From positions 62,001 to 126,000 of the forward strand of contig JAKQIT010000091.1 of assembly GCA_029556915.1 (NCBI GenBank): DNA of 64,000 nt, given 5' to 3'. The DNA comes from Pseudomonadota bacterium (lineage in GTDB: Bacteria; Pseudomonadota; Gammaproteobacteria; Burkholderiales; Methylophilaceae). The position numbers were made by a program, and so were the translations under genes. Below, in pieces: positions 26,237 to 37,819 of the stretch; position 1 is the stretch's first letter, and each line of letters starts with the position of its first letter. The notes below the pieces were generated by a model, which searched no databases, was not told the DNA's origin, and saw nothing but the letters and a program-made list of their open reading frames with translations.

Positions 26237-27313
26237 TTAATGACTTTTCTCAAACGCTTTCATATAGCTTACTAAGGCCTGCACACCTTCAATCGGCATC
26301 GCGTTATAAATGCTTGCGCGCAAACCTCCCACACTACGATGTCCTTTGAGTTGTAATAGGCCTTGCTCTGTTGCTCCTTTTAAAAATGCATCATTGAGAG
26401 ACTCATCTTTCAAAAAGAAAGGAATATTCATGCGCGAGCGATTACCAACAGCGACTTTATTGATATAAAAATTAGTGCTATCAATGGCATCATAAAGTAA
26501 TTGTGCTTTTGCAATATTCACCTTTTCTATAGCCTCAACACCACCTTGCGCTAACTGCCACTCAAACACCAAACCCGCAATGTAGATACTATAAGTGGGT
26601 GGCGTGTTTATCATGCTTTGATTTTCAGCTTGTACTTTCCAATTCAGTACAGCAGGCGTGAGCGGTGAGGCCTTGCCTAATAAATCTTCGCGCACCACCA
26701 CGATACACAAACCCGCTGGGCCAATGTTTTTTTGGGCACCTGCATAAATCACACCGTACTGGCTCACATCTACTGGGCGTGACAGGATGTGCGACGACAT
26801 ATCTGCCACAATCGGCACGCCATGCGCATCAGGCAAATCAACAAATTCAACCCCTTGTAAAGTTTCATTGGTGCAAATATGCAAGTAAGCTGCATTACGA
26901 TTGAGCTTCGATGTTGAAAAGTCTGGTACGTAGGTGAAATGCTCAGTCTCTGTGTTTATCACTACGTTAATATCACCATAAGCGCGAGCATCCTCAACAC
27001 TTCGCTTACTCCAGCCACCCGTAATAGCATAATCAGCACTTTTTCCGTTGAGTAAATTCAATGGAATCGCAGCATTTTGTGCTATTGCACCACCTTGCAA
27101 AAACAACACCTTGTAGTTACTTGGCACATTTAGCAACTTGCGGAAATCGTTTTCTGTTTTCTCTAAAATACTCAAAAACTCTTTACCACGGTGCGACATT
27201 TCCATCACACTCATGCCCGAGCCATGCCAATCGAGCATTTCGGCTTGTGCGCGTTGAAGTACAGGCTTAGGCAATACTGCTGGGCCAGCAGAAAAATTGT
27301 AAATCTGCGTCAT
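26237..27313 (-). CDS. serC: Phosphoserine aminotransferase SerC
   Basis: 358 residues, complete. N-terminal YNFSAGPAVLPKPVL, SGMSVMEMSHR, and the PLP-lysine region YAGAQKNIGPAGLC; C-terminal HRSVGGLRASIYNAM. Makes phosphoserine from 3-phosphohydroxypyruvate and glutamate, and can also act in pyridoxal-phosphate synthesis. Starts three bases after the gyrA stop, so probably cotranscribed. Confidence 0.98.
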   Translation of the reverse strand: MTQIYNFSAGPAVLPKPVLQRAQAEMLDWHGSGMSVMEMSHRGKEFLSILEKTENDFRKLLNVPSNYKVLFLQGGAIAQNAAIPLNLLNGKSADYAITGGWSKRSVEDARAYGDINVVINTETEHFTYVPDFSTSKLNRNAAYLHICTNETLQGVEFVDLPDAHGVPIVADMSSHILSRPVDVSQYGVIYAGAQKNIGPAGLCIVVVREDLLGKASPLTPAVLNWKVQAENQSMINTPPTYSIYIAGLVFEWQLAQGGVEAIEKVNIAKAQLLYDAIDSTNFYINKVAVGNRSRMNIPFFLKDESLNDAFLKGATEQGLLQLKGHRSVGGLRASIYNAMPIEGVQALVSYMKAFEKSH

Positions 27314-27316
27314 AGA

Positions 27317-29860
27317 TTACTCTTCGTCATCCGTCTCAACGATTTTCTCAAGGCCAGAAAGTTTTTCACCTTCACCCAAGTTAATCAAGGTCACGCCCTG
27401 TGCGACACGTCCCATGTCTCTGATTTCTTTTACGCGGGTGCGAATGAGCACACCACCTGTAGTAATAAGCATAATTTCATCTTCTTCATTCACCAATTTA
27501 GCTGCAACCACATTACCGTTGCGCTCACTTACGGCTATGGCTTTAACGCCTTGCGTACCGCGACCTGAGTGACGGAAATCGGCCAGAATAGTACGCTTAC
27601 CATAGCCATTTTCAGTTGCGACTAACACCGTTTGTTGGTCATTATCGGCAATCAGCAATGAGAGCACTTGTTGTTTAGCCGCTAATTTCATACCGCGCAC
27701 ACCACGCGTTGCCCTGCCCATTTGGCGCACTTCATCTTCGCTAAACCAAACAGCTTTACCACCATCTGAAATCAACACAATATCATTTTGACCATTGGTC
27801 ACTTCTGCACCAATCAAATAATCGCCATCATCTAAATTAATTGCGATGATGCCCGATTTACGTGGGTTAGCAAACTCTGTGAGTGCAGTTTTCTTCACAG
27901 TGCCTTGTGCTGTTGCCATGAATATAAAGTGATTTTCATCAAACTCTTTTACTGAAAGAATGGCGTTAATTTTTTCGCCTTCCTCAAGTGGGAACAAGTT
28001 GACAATCGGCTTGCCACGGCCAGTGCGGCTACCTTGTGGCACTTCATACACTTTTAGCCAATACACGCGACCACGGCTGCTGAAGCATAAAATGTAATCA
28101 TGCGTATTGGCCACAAACATTTTATCAATAAAGTCATCTTCTTTAGTGGCAGCAGCTTGCTTGCCTCTGCCACCACGGCGTTGCGCGCGATACTCTTCAA
28201 GTGGTTGAGATTTAACATATCCCGTGTGTGAAAGCGTTACGACCACATCGGTTGGCGTGATTAAATCTTCCAGCGATAAATCTTGCGCATTCACCACAAT
28301 TTCACTGCGACGTTTATCGCCAAATTGTTTACGTATTTCGGTCAACTCATCGGTAATAATAGCGGTTACGCGGGCTGGTGTAGCTAATATATCGAGTAAA
28401 TCAGCAATAATATCCATCACCTCTTTGTATTCAGTGACAATTTTATCTTGCTCTAGGCCTGTTAAGCGTTGCAAGCGCATTTGCAAGATTTCTTGCGCCT
28501 GAATATCACTCAATTTATAACCATTGGGCGTTAAACCAAAGTTGACATCCAAACCTTCAGGCCGCGCCGCTTCCATCGCCGCGCGTTTAAGCATTTCTTC
28601 TACCACAGGGGATTTCCATGCTTTCGCCATCAAATCCACTTTAGCTTCTGGTGGCGTTGGAGCAGCTTTAATAATGGCAATCATTTCATCCACGTTCGCC
28701 AGGGCAACAGCTAAACCTTCTAGCACATGTCCACGCGCGCGAGCTTTTTTCAGTTCAAATACAGTGCGACGTGTCACCACTTCACGGCGGTGGCGTAAGA
28801 ACGCCTCCAACATTTGTTTTAAGTTTAACAAACGTGGTTGACCGTCCATCAAAGCCACCATGTTCATACCAAAGGTGTCTTGTAATTGGGTTTGTTTGTA
28901 GAGATTGTTTAAAATAACCTCAGGAATCTCACCGCGTTTAAGCTCAATCACTACGCGCATGCCTGATTTATCAGACTCGTCACGTAAATCTGAGATACCT
29001 TCAATTTTCTTCTCGTTGACGAGTTCTGCAATTTTCTCAACGAATGTTTTTTTGTTCACTTGGTATGGCAATTCGTCCACTACCAACATTTGGCGACTGC
29101 CTTTTTCCATATCTTCCACATGGGTGCGTCCACGCATTACCACGCGACCACGACCCGTGCGGTAGCCCTCTTTAACACCTACTGTGCCATAAATAATGCC
29201 AGCAGTAGGAAAATCTGGTGCAGGCACTAGTTCAATCAATTCTTCAATGCCTGTTTCGGGGTCTTTGAGCAAAGCAAAGCAGGCATCCAGCACTTCATTC
29301 AAATTATGTGGCGGAATGTTAGTTGCCATCCCCACCGCAATACCTGAGCTACCGTTGATGAGCAAGTTAGGAATGCGCGCGGGCATAATGAGTGGCTCAT
29401 GCTCGCTACCATCGTAGTTAGGGCCAAAATCCACCGTTTCTTTATCAATATCAGCGAGCAATTCATGGGCGATTTTCGCCATACGGATTTCGGTATAACG
29501 CATTGCCGCCGCATTATCACCATCCACAGAGCCAAAGTTACCTTGGCCATCCACCAACATGTAGCGCAAGCTAAAATCCTGCGCCATACGCACTATCGTG
29601 TCATATACCGCGGTGTCGCCATGCGGGTGATATTTACCAATCACATCGCCGACAATACGGGCGGATTTTTTATAAGGTTTGTTGTAGTCGTTGGAGAGCT
29701 CGTGCATGGCAAATAGCACGCGTCTATGCACTGGTTTTAAGCCATCGCGCACATCGGGTAACGCCCTGCCTACAATCACGCTCATGGCGTAATCAAGGTA
29801 GCTACGGCGCATTTCATCTTCTAAACTAATCGGCAGGGTTTCTTTAGCGAATTGATCCAT
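27317..29860 (-). CDS. gyrA: DNA gyrase subunit A
   Basis: 847 residues. N-terminal breakage-reunion domain with catalytic Tyr122 ([10 protein letters not shown]); residues at the quinolone region are Thr83 and Asp87 ([14 protein letters not shown]), a wild-type combination in several groups. Coiled tower, then the C-terminal beta-pinwheel beginning with the GyrA box QRRGGRG that wraps DNA for negative supercoiling, which separates it from ParC. No intein or frameshift. Promoter in the 29861-30026 gap. Together with serC and pheA it forms a conserved betaproteobacterial run. Confidence 0.99.
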   Translation of the reverse strand: MDQFAKETLPISLEDEMRRSYLDYAMSVIVGRALPDVRDGLKPVHRRVLFAMHELSNDYNKPYKKSARIVGDVIGKYHPHGDTAVYDTIVRMAQDFSLRYMLVDGQGNFGSVDGDNAAAMRYTEIRMAKIAHELLADIDKETVDFGPNYDGSEHEPLIMPARIPNLLINGSSGIAVGMATNIPPHNLNEVLDACFALLKDPETGIEELIELVPAPDFPTAGIIYGTVGVKEGYRTGRGRVVMRGRTHVEDMEKGSRQMLVVDELPYQVNKKTFVEKIAELVNEKKIEGISDLRDESDKSGMRVVIELKRGEIPEVILNNLYKQTQLQDTFGMNMVALMDGQPRLLNLKQMLEAFLRHRREVVTRRTVFELKKARARGHVLEGLAVALANVDEMIAIIKAAPTPPEAKVDLMAKAWKSPVVEEMLKRAAMEAARPEGLDVNFGLTPNGYKLSDIQAQEILQMRLQRLTGLEQDKIVTEYKEVMDIIADLLDILATPARVTAIITDELTEIRKQFGDKRRSEIVVNAQDLSLEDLITPTDVVVTLSHTGYVKSQPLEEYRAQRRGGRGKQAAATKEDDFIDKMFVANTHDYILCFSSRGRVYWLKVYEVPQGSRTGRGKPIVNLFPLEEGEKINAILSVKEFDENHFIFMATAQGTVKKTALTEFANPRKSGIIAINLDDGDYLIGAEVTNGQNDIVLISDGGKAVWFSEDEVRQMGRATRGVRGMKLAAKQQVLSLLIADNDQQTVLVATENGYGKRTILADFRHSGRGTQGVKAIAVSERNGNVVAAKLVNEEDEIMLITTGGVLIRTRVKEIRDMGRVAQGVTLINLGEGEKLSGLEKIVETDDEE

Positions 29861-30026
29861 TTTTGCTCTTTATTTTTGAATAAAACTAACGCGAGATTTT
29901 AACACGATTAACGCATTATGGGCTTGTTAATATGGTCAGACGACCTTACTTTAATGCCAGAATTAAACTGCAAAATCAAATACAAAAAATAACGAAATTA
30001 TCATTTTTGATAGTGTCTATTTTTGT

Positions 30027-30096
30027 CCGAGAAAAAAATATGCCTCTGCAAGCCAGTATCCATGCGGCTTACAGAGCATTAAAATGATATGTTGTG
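30027..30096 (+). repeat. Palindromic intergenic element, copy 6
   Basis: CCGAGAAAAAAATATG leader, arms CTCTGCAAGCC / GGCTTACAGAG, loop AGTATCCATGC (orientation B, the exact reverse complement of the commonest loop), tail ATTAAAATGATATGTTG. Lies 61 bp after the oxyR stop, before the gyrA promoter. Confidence 0.87.
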
Positions 30097-30156
30097 AAAA
30101 TAGTGCTTTTAACAGTAATTTTTTGTTGAACTTTACAAATAAAAAATACATGGGAT

Positions 30157-31068
30157 TTATGATGGATTGTTCACCACTTTCATGTAGTTGGAGCCAATCG
30201 CTTTAATCGCATCCGCAATAATTTCAACCGCTTCAACGCGCGCAAAACTTTTGCGCCAAGCAATCGCAATACGTCTTGTCGGCGCGGGATGGGTAAATGG
30301 AATCACCTTAATGAGCGGGTTATGGTAACGTTCAGCCGTAGCCGAGCATGGCAACACGGTGATGCCTAAATTTGAAGCCACCATATTACGAATGGTTTCT
30401 AAAGAGTTGCCTTGCAACACTTCGCCTTTGCGAGCAAGATTTGGACAAGCTTCTGCCACTTGGTTGCTAAAACAATGGCCGCTATTGAGTAAAAGCACTT
30501 TTTCTTCTGCCAACTCTTCAGGTTTGATGTAGTTACGCACTGCCCAGTGGTGATTAACTGGCACCACCACATCAAACTCTTCATCATATAAAGCTTGGTA
30601 TTGCACACCCGCCAAATCAAATGGCAACGCAATAATGGCGGCGTCAATCACACCGTTGCGCAGTTGCGTTTCTAAGTTAGCGGTTAAATTTTCTTCTACT
30701 TCAAGGGGCATGTCAGGCGCAGTTTTACGCAAAATGGGAATAATTTCAGGCAACAAATACGGGCCAATGGAATGAATCATGCCCAGCTTAAATGTGCCGA
30801 TAAGTTGATTTTTGCCTAGCTCAGCTAATTGCTTAATGCGCCCTGCTTCTTCTAATACTTTTGCTGCCTGCTCAATAATTTTTGCGCCAATTTCTGTAGC
30901 ACTTACATCGGTACGGCTACGCTCAAAAATACTGATATTAAGTTCGTCTTCCAGTTTTTTAATGGCTAGACTTAAGGCGGGCTGTGTAACAAAGCATTTT
31001 TCTGCCGCGCGCCTAAAATTGCGCTCTTGCGCTACTGCGACAATAAATTTAAGTTCAGTTAATGTCAT
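30157..31068 (-). CDS. oxyR: Peroxide-sensing LysR-type regulator OxyR
   Basis: 303 residues. N-terminal LysR winged helix (ELKFIVAVAQERNFRRAAEKCFVTQPALS), C-terminal substrate-binding-like domain. The redox pair Cys199 and Cys208 (NSGHCFSNQVAEACPN) occurs at the same numbering and eight-residue spacing as in E. coli OxyR, so it should form the peroxide-induced disulfide and activate target promoters. Divergent from katG, its usual target, across a 254-bp region. Confidence 0.96.
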   Translation of the reverse strand: MTLTELKFIVAVAQERNFRRAAEKCFVTQPALSLAIKKLEDELNISIFERSRTDVSATEIGAKIIEQAAKVLEEAGRIKQLAELGKNQLIGTFKLGMIHSIGPYLLPEIIPILRKTAPDMPLEVEENLTANLETQLRNGVIDAAIIALPFDLAGVQYQALYDEEFDVVVPVNHHWAVRNYIKPEELAEEKVLLLNSGHCFSNQVAEACPNLARKGEVLQGNSLETIRNMVASNLGITVLPCSATAERYHNPLIKVIPFTHPAPTRRIAIAWRKSFARVEAVEIIADAIKAIGSNYMKVVNNPS

Positions 31069-31220
31069 TATTAAGCTTTAGATTAAGATAATCAGCATTG
31101 TATTTCAATAAATATTATTTATCAATAAAATAAAAACATACAATTATACTAATAAAAAAAATAATACTAGAATTCAATCATGCATCGAGTCACGATGTTG
31201 ATTGAAAGGAGGCAAGTGAA
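31069..31220. promoter_or_regulatory. oxyR-katG divergent control region
   Basis: Very AT-rich. For the plus strand a TATACT -10 lies at 31145-31150 with a poor -35 (TCAATA, 17-bp spacing), as expected for an activator-dependent promoter. OxyR tetramer sites (ATAG-N7-CTAT type) are degenerate and I cannot place one with certainty; 31085-31125 is the likely zone. A strong inverted repeat at 31173-31206 lies downstream of the -10. Confidence 0.55.
31173..31206. other. 34-nt inverted repeat in the katG leader
   Basis: TTCAATCA-tg-CATCG, five-base loop, CGATG-t-TGATTGAA. It starts about 23 bp after the -10 and ends one base before the AAGGAGG ribosome site of the small ORF, so it is either an operator or an RNA hairpin next to the ribosome site. 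Confidence 0.7.
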
Positions 31221-31307
31221 ATGTGGTGGAAAGCATTACTAGAGTCATTGCCAATAGAGACAATTTTGGCGCTATTGGCAGATTATGCGATAGCTAATTC
31301 AAACTAA
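31221..31307 (+). CDS. Small ORF of 28 codons upstream of katG
   Basis: ATG at 31221, preceded eight bases earlier by an excellent AAGGAGG, stop TAA at 31305-31307, 15 bp before the katG start. The peptide begins MWWKALLESLPIETILALLA and ends with DYAIANSN; it is hydrophobic in the middle with two acidic residues, a possible membrane-associated microprotein or a leader peptide. No family recognised. It would be in the same message as katG. The strong ribosome site is the main evidence that it is translated. Confidence 0.6.
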   Translation: MWWKALLESLPIETILALLADYAIANSN

Positions 31308-33491
<2,184 letters not shown>

Positions 33492-33513
33492 ATCACAACG
33501 CAAGTCTAAAATG

Positions 33514-33549
33514 TCGGACATTTGGCGAGTTCAAATGTCCGATTTTTTT
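33514..33549 (+). terminator. Intrinsic terminator of katG
   Basis: Perfect 11-bp stem TCGGACATTTG / CAAATGTCCGA, seven-base loop, then TTTTTTTG. It starts 23 bp after the katG stop. Confidence 0.95.
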
Positions 33550-33723
33550 GTGGATTGAAAGCCAGAAAAAACCCGCATATTACTGCGAGAAATTTTTATA
33601 CCCTTACAAACGGCTTGCGGATGCGGATTCCAGAGCTATGGTAAAGATGTTGTATAAAAAACGGAGCAAAAAGCCCCGCTTTTATTATACTTTTGCGTTA
33701 CTCAAAACAAGCCATATATCAAG

Positions 33724-34014
33724 CTATTTATCAAATTTGGATTTCGCTTCGTTAAACGTTGTTTTAAGTGTGTCCCAGATGGATTCACCACCTTTTTTAA
33801 TTTCTTCCCAGGCTTCTTCAGCAGCATCTTGCAACTCAGAAACCTTACCTTCGGCCTCAGTTTTTTTTGCTTTGAGTTCGGCAATTTGTTCAGCATACTT
33901 ATCTTTTAACTCAGCTTTAGCCAAATTAGCCTGCACTTCCAATTCGTCAATATCGGTACTCCACTCATCCAGTTGTGCTTTTAATTTTGCTACGTATTCG
34001 TCTTTTGTACTCAT
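33724..34014 (-). CDS. Small coiled-coil protein of unknown function
   Basis: 96 residues, no Cys, no signal peptide or membrane segment. Residues 5-75 are an uninterrupted Lys/Glu/Ala/Leu-rich helix with heptad character (DELEVQANLAKAELKDKYAEQ), ending in an amphipathic stretch (SIWDTLKTTFNEAKSKF). Similar small coiled-coil proteins occur widely in proteobacteria and are sometimes stress-linked, but no function is established that I can name. GGAGA lies just before the ATG. It lies 42 bp upstream of the metZ 3' end, reading in the same direction. Confidence 0.8.
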   Translation of the reverse strand: MSTKDEYVAKLKAQLDEWSTDIDELEVQANLAKAELKDKYAEQIAELKAKKTEAEGKVSELQDAAEEAWEEIKKGGESIWDTLKTTFNEAKSKFDK

Positions 34015-34055
34015 TTTGCTTCTCCTTAATTAGTGACTAGCTGTAAGACAACAGA

Positions 34056-35237
34056 TTATTTCAATAGTGCCAAATCGGCCTTCAAATCTTCCACATGTTC
34101 CAAACCTACCGCAATTCTAACCAGACTATCTTTAATGCCCGCTTCTGCGCGCGCTTCGGCTGAAACGCGACTGTGCGTAGTTGTGGCTGGGTGCGTGATG
34201 GTACTTTTCGCATCCCCCAAATTAGCGGTAATTGAAATTAACTTAGTCGCGTCAATCAATGCCCACGCCGCCTCTTGCTCAGTTTGGCCTGCTTTGGTTT
34301 TTACTTCAAAACTCACAATACCACCGCCACTGAGTTGCTGCTTCATCGCCAAGGCGTGTTGTGGGTGAGACGCCAAACCAGGGTAATACACACGCGCCAC
34401 TTGCGGCTGCGCTTCTAACCAAGTGGCAAGCTCAAGCGCACGTTTTGAATGGGCTTCCATGCGAACATGTAAAGTTTCTAACCCTTTTAAAAACACCCAT
34501 GCGTTAAACGCGCTCATGGTCACGCCTGCGGTGCGCAAAAAACCATACACCGGCTCCATCAAGACTTTTCTACCCAACACCGCGCCACCTAAGCATCTGC
34601 CCTGCCCGTCAATATATTTTGTTGCGGAATGAATAATAATATCTGCGCCCAAATCTAATGGGCGCTGAATGGCAGGTGTACAAAAGCAATTATCCACCAC
34701 CAAATGTGCGCCTGCACGATGTGCAATATCTGCCAGCGCTTGAATATCGCACACTTCTGTAAGCGGATTGGATGGCGTTTCTACAAAAAACAATTTGGTT
34801 TTTGCTGTCACTGCTGTTTGCCACGCGTTCACATCAGTAAGTGAAACAAATGTTACCTCTAAGCCCCAACGTTTTAAAATATTACTAAACAACTGTACAG
34901 TCGTGCCAAAAATACTGCGCGAAGCTACCACATGGTCACCCGCACTACATAAAGCCATGACACAAGCTAAAATCGCTGACATACCGCTAGATGTCGCCAC
35001 GCATTGCTCTGCACCTTCTAAGGCGGCCAATTTATTTTGAAATACGGTCACGGTAGGGTTGGTAAAACGTGAATAAATATTACCCGGCTCAGTACCGCCA
35101 AAACGAGCAGCAGCTTGCGCGGCGCTGGTAAAACGAAAGCTCGAGTTTAAAAATAAGGCCTCAGAATTCTCACCATAAGGTGTCGCTTCGCTGCCAGCAC
35201 GCACGGCTAAAGTTTCTGGATAGTATTGGTTTGTCAT
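34056..35237 (-). CDS. metZ: O-succinylhomoserine sulfhydrylase MetZ
   Basis: 393 residues, Cys/Met metabolism PLP enzyme. YSRFTNPTV, SSGMSAILA, and the PLP-lysine motif HSATKYIDGQGRCLGG are intact. It makes homocysteine directly from O-succinylhomoserine and sulfide. Position downstream of purF is the standard betaproteobacterial location for metZ, which decides it against metB or metC. Expression appears to be controlled by the SAM-II-like riboswitch and terminator directly upstream. Confidence 0.95.
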   Translation of the reverse strand: MTNQYYPETLAVRAGSEATPYGENSEALFLNSSFRFTSAAQAAARFGGTEPGNIYSRFTNPTVTVFQNKLAALEGAEQCVATSSGMSAILACVMALCSAGDHVVASRSIFGTTVQLFSNILKRWGLEVTFVSLTDVNAWQTAVTAKTKLFFVETPSNPLTEVCDIQALADIAHRAGAHLVVDNCFCTPAIQRPLDLGADIIIHSATKYIDGQGRCLGGAVLGRKVLMEPVYGFLRTAGVTMSAFNAWVFLKGLETLHVRMEAHSKRALELATWLEAQPQVARVYYPGLASHPQHALAMKQQLSGGGIVSFEVKTKAGQTEQEAAWALIDATKLISITANLGDAKSTITHPATTTHSRVSAEARAEAGIKDSLVRIAVGLEHVEDLKADLALLK

Positions 35238-35262
35238 TGCATTCTCATTTCATTTGGGCATT

Positions 35263-35302
35263 AAAAAACCCGTAATAGCGAATTAGCTAAAACGGGTTTT
35301 TT
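35263..35302 (-). terminator. Riboswitch-controlled terminator before metZ
   Basis: On the minus strand stem AAAAAACCCGT / ACGGGTTTTTT with an 18-nt loop, ending 25 bases before the metZ ATG. The sequence TTTAGCT at 35285-35291 overlaps its loop side and is complementary to AGCTAAA (35313-35319) at the 3' end of the aptamer, giving a competing antiterminator pairing. Confidence 0.88.
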
Positions 35303-35310
35303 GTTAACTC

Positions 35311-35383
35311 GCTTTAGCTGTATTTATTATGCGCCCGCAAGCTGAGAAGACCTTGTTTAAGTTAAGTCACTCAAATCAGCGCA
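35311..35383 (-). promoter_or_regulatory. SAM-II-type riboswitch aptamer upstream of metZ
   Basis: Minus strand: P1 strands TGCGC (35379-35383) and GCGCA (35330-35334); conserved TGATTTG (35372-35378); an inserted small hairpin GAG.GAC / GTC..CTC in the first loop; CTTGC; then AATAAATACAGCTAAAG (35312-35328). This order and wording match the SAM-II fold (GCGCUGAUUU ... GCAAGCGCG ... GAUAAAUGUAGCUAAA in a well-studied example). SAM binding would hold AGCTAAA in the pseudoknot and let the terminator form. Covariance scoring was not possible here. Confidence 0.82.
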
Positions 35384-35388
35384 ACTTC

Positions 35389-35417
35389 ATGTTATGCCTA
35401 TTAGGCTTTGAGGTCAA
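35389..35417 (-). promoter_or_regulatory. Sigma-70 promoter of metZ
   Basis: On the minus strand TTGACC, 17-bp spacer, TAACAT. The predicted start falls at the first bases of the SAM-II aptamer stem, consistent with a leader RNA that begins with the riboswitch. Confidence 0.75.
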
Positions 35418-35445
35418 GAAAAAATTTTAAAAAACTTAAAATTTC

Positions 35446-35515
35446 GCCCGAGAAAAAATCATCGCCCCGCTAGACCCATCCACAAGCCATTTGCAGGTAG
35501 GCAAAAAGATGTTGG
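35446..35515 (+). repeat. Palindromic intergenic element, copy 7 (degenerate)
   Basis: GCCCGAGAAAAAATCATCG leader is well kept; the hairpin is decayed (CCCGCTAGACCCATCCACAA, then GCCATTTGCAGG) and the tail is AAAAAGATGTTGGG. Lies 40 bp after the stop of the 722-aa gene. Confidence 0.65.
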
Positions 35516-35554
35516 GCTTAAAACATAGGCGCTATACGTTTCTACTATTGCGCC

Positions 35555-37723
35555 CTAAGCAGGCTGAATAGTCACACCCAAACTTGCAGTAATTTCTAAT
35601 AAAGTGGTTTTGTCAACATCACGCACAAAGCAAATTTTATAGGAGTCATCTTCTGGGGCAAACAAAAATAAATGCACGCCATTTTTTTGTGCATAACGGC
35701 CGGCGGCGGCGATTCCTTCGTTAATCGATTCACCATTGTCATTAGCGTTCCACTCAAAGCCGTCCAAGGCATCTATCCAGTCAGCTAAATCACTAATGGC
35801 ATCGGTGTCTTTCCAGTCCACATGTCTGGCAAAGCCTCTACTCCTAACCTCCTCAAATACCAAAATCACCAACTTAGCCAAAACGGATTGATGTTCTTTG
35901 ACGGACCAATTCTCTGAATCATGTGGATCATCTTCCGGGTCATCTTCTACTTTATTCAGATAGGTGTTTATGCTGTTGCAAATGGCGGCGGCGGTCGCTT
36001 CATCACCCAAAGATAAACAGTAGCTTAGGCTATAAAGAGTATCCCACGGGTCTGCGTTTAAAATATCCTGCTTAGTTATAGGGCGATACGTGATGCTTTC
36101 TCCACTAAACATTTTCTTTAGATGTAACTGAAAATCTGCTACGGACATATCACGCTTGACTAGTTCGCCATCAAAAGACATTAACCACATATAGTCTTCG
36201 TGCATGACGATGACGCAGTCATTGACCACTTTAATTTCACCTATTAAATGTGCATGATGCACCACATAAGGCGTAGCACACACAAGTTCGCCATTGGTTT
36301 TATAAATGCTTGGGCATAAATTGAAATCCAAGGCCAGCAAACGATCCTTTTGATACACTTTTGGTTGGTGTACCCCACCTATTAACAAATATTGGCACGG
36401 GATAATTTCTTTACCGGTGTTATCTATCACACCATATCGTAAACGCTTTTCACCACCGAGCGAGCTGGTATATGTCCTAGAGGCATCAAACTTGCTCACT
36501 AAAGCCAGTTTTTTACTTTTGCTAAATTCGCTGATAGATTCATATTGATTGGCTGGGATTAATACGAGTCCATCAAAGTTCATCAGGCCTGCGAATGTTC
36601 TTTGATTAGTTTCGCCATCGTAAAAAACATAGTTGGGTTGACTATAATGTAAATAACCATCTTCACTATATTCCACACCTCCAGTACCCGCTACAAGCAC
36701 AGATAAATCAGGCAGGTGCACGATATAACTGTCATCATATTTTTCATGTTCGATATAGTTTCTAATGATATTGGCCACCCTAGGCGAATGTATAAATAAA
36801 CCAGTATTTTTCAGAACGGGCGTCATTTGCACACCGTTTACGTCAAAAAGTACGGAATTGTGTTCTATTGTTTTATGCGTTTTTAAATCGCTGTCCCAGT
36901 ATGCCGCCACCAGCCAGCCATAGAGCGTTTCGTTTTGGTCACTATATCTGCTAGTATCATGAATATAATTCATGCCTAATGTGAGCGGCACTAGCCAGCG
37001 ACCATAGGGAGTCACCACACCGACAGCAGCAGATTCTTTAGACTCGCCCTTTTTTCGCACCACATAGGCCGGAATATGCCTAAGCCACCCATCTACACTG
37101 TCATCATAATTTTTATCTTCAAGTTCTACCAATCCCTGCAGCAATGGATTGTCAGAAATCGGCTCATAATCCATATTGTTTTTCCTAGCAATCACTTCTG
37201 TTGACCAGTAGCCGAATGATTGTTGCCAATGATTTAGCAATTGTGCAATAGGGGCTTGCAAATGCTCAGGCGTACTTTGTGATAAAGCCTTTTCTAAATT
37301 TTCTGCTTTTGCTTTTAATTCAGCTAAATACGCATTATAGGTTTTTTTTGTTTGTTCTTTTTCTGCTATGCTTGACCACACATCAAGTGCTAAATAGGCG
37401 TGTTGCGTTGCCATCAACAACTTATCTATATGCGCTAATGGTGTTAGCAACTGTGGATAGACCTGAACGGCTAACTTATAAAAAACTTGCCAGCGCTGTT
37501 GTGCTTTTGCAGTTTCAACCACCAAAGCTTTATTTGTTCCAGGCTCGAGATAAACTGCAAATGGTGTGGCTGTGGCATCGCCCCCAAGTAATAATAAAAA
37601 CAAATCTGGAATGGTTAAAAACCACTCGGCTAACCCCGCTATATTGGAACCGTCATCAGCATAATAATCATCAGATTCCGTAGGAAAACTGGCGATAGAA
37701 AACAAAACGGTGTGTTTAATCAT
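35555..37723 (-). CDS. WG-repeat-like protein of unknown function (722 aa)
   Basis: 722 residues, acidic, no signal peptide or clear membrane segment. The N-terminal ~200 residues are helical. At least two segments resemble WG beta-repeats (VVTPYGRWLVPL near 230, YGVIDNTGKEIIPCQY near 430). The last ~150 residues (VDWKDTDAISDLADWIDALDGFEW, then LFLFAPEDDSYKICFV) look like a separate compact alpha/beta domain. WG-repeat proteins are often of unknown role. Placed between purF and metZ, which are normally adjacent, and bracketed by two palindromic elements: an accessory insertion. Confidence 0.75.
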   Translation of the reverse strand: MIKHTVLFSIASFPTESDDYYADDGSNIAGLAEWFLTIPDLFLLLLGGDATATPFAVYLEPGTNKALVVETAKAQQRWQVFYKLAVQVYPQLLTPLAHIDKLLMATQHAYLALDVWSSIAEKEQTKKTYNAYLAELKAKAENLEKALSQSTPEHLQAPIAQLLNHWQQSFGYWSTEVIARKNNMDYEPISDNPLLQGLVELEDKNYDDSVDGWLRHIPAYVVRKKGESKESAAVGVVTPYGRWLVPLTLGMNYIHDTSRYSDQNETLYGWLVAAYWDSDLKTHKTIEHNSVLFDVNGVQMTPVLKNTGLFIHSPRVANIIRNYIEHEKYDDSYIVHLPDLSVLVAGTGGVEYSEDGYLHYSQPNYVFYDGETNQRTFAGLMNFDGLVLIPANQYESISEFSKSKKLALVSKFDASRTYTSSLGGEKRLRYGVIDNTGKEIIPCQYLLIGGVHQPKVYQKDRLLALDFNLCPSIYKTNGELVCATPYVVHHAHLIGEIKVVNDCVIVMHEDYMWLMSFDGELVKRDMSVADFQLHLKKMFSGESITYRPITKQDILNADPWDTLYSLSYCLSLGDEATAAAICNSINTYLNKVEDDPEDDPHDSENWSVKEHQSVLAKLVILVFEEVRSRGFARHVDWKDTDAISDLADWIDALDGFEWNANDNGESINEGIAAAGRYAQKNGVHLFLFAPEDDSYKICFVRDVDKTTLLEITASLGVTIQPA

Positions 37724-37819
37724 GGGGGCTATCTTTCAATTTGTTTATTCAGCTTTGTTGCTGCAAACTTCGACAAATCAATACCAAAATTAATGGACTT
37801 AATTGATTCAAAAAAGCTT

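Noticed and set aside
21534-27313. Leader-peptide attenuators before pheA, hisC or the DAHP synthase gene
   Set aside because: No short ORF rich in Phe, Tyr or His codons with an adjacent terminator was found in the intergenic gaps.
27317-29860. GyrA Thr83 as a quinolone-resistance mutation
   Set aside because: Thr at this position with Asp87 is a natural wild-type state in several bacteria.
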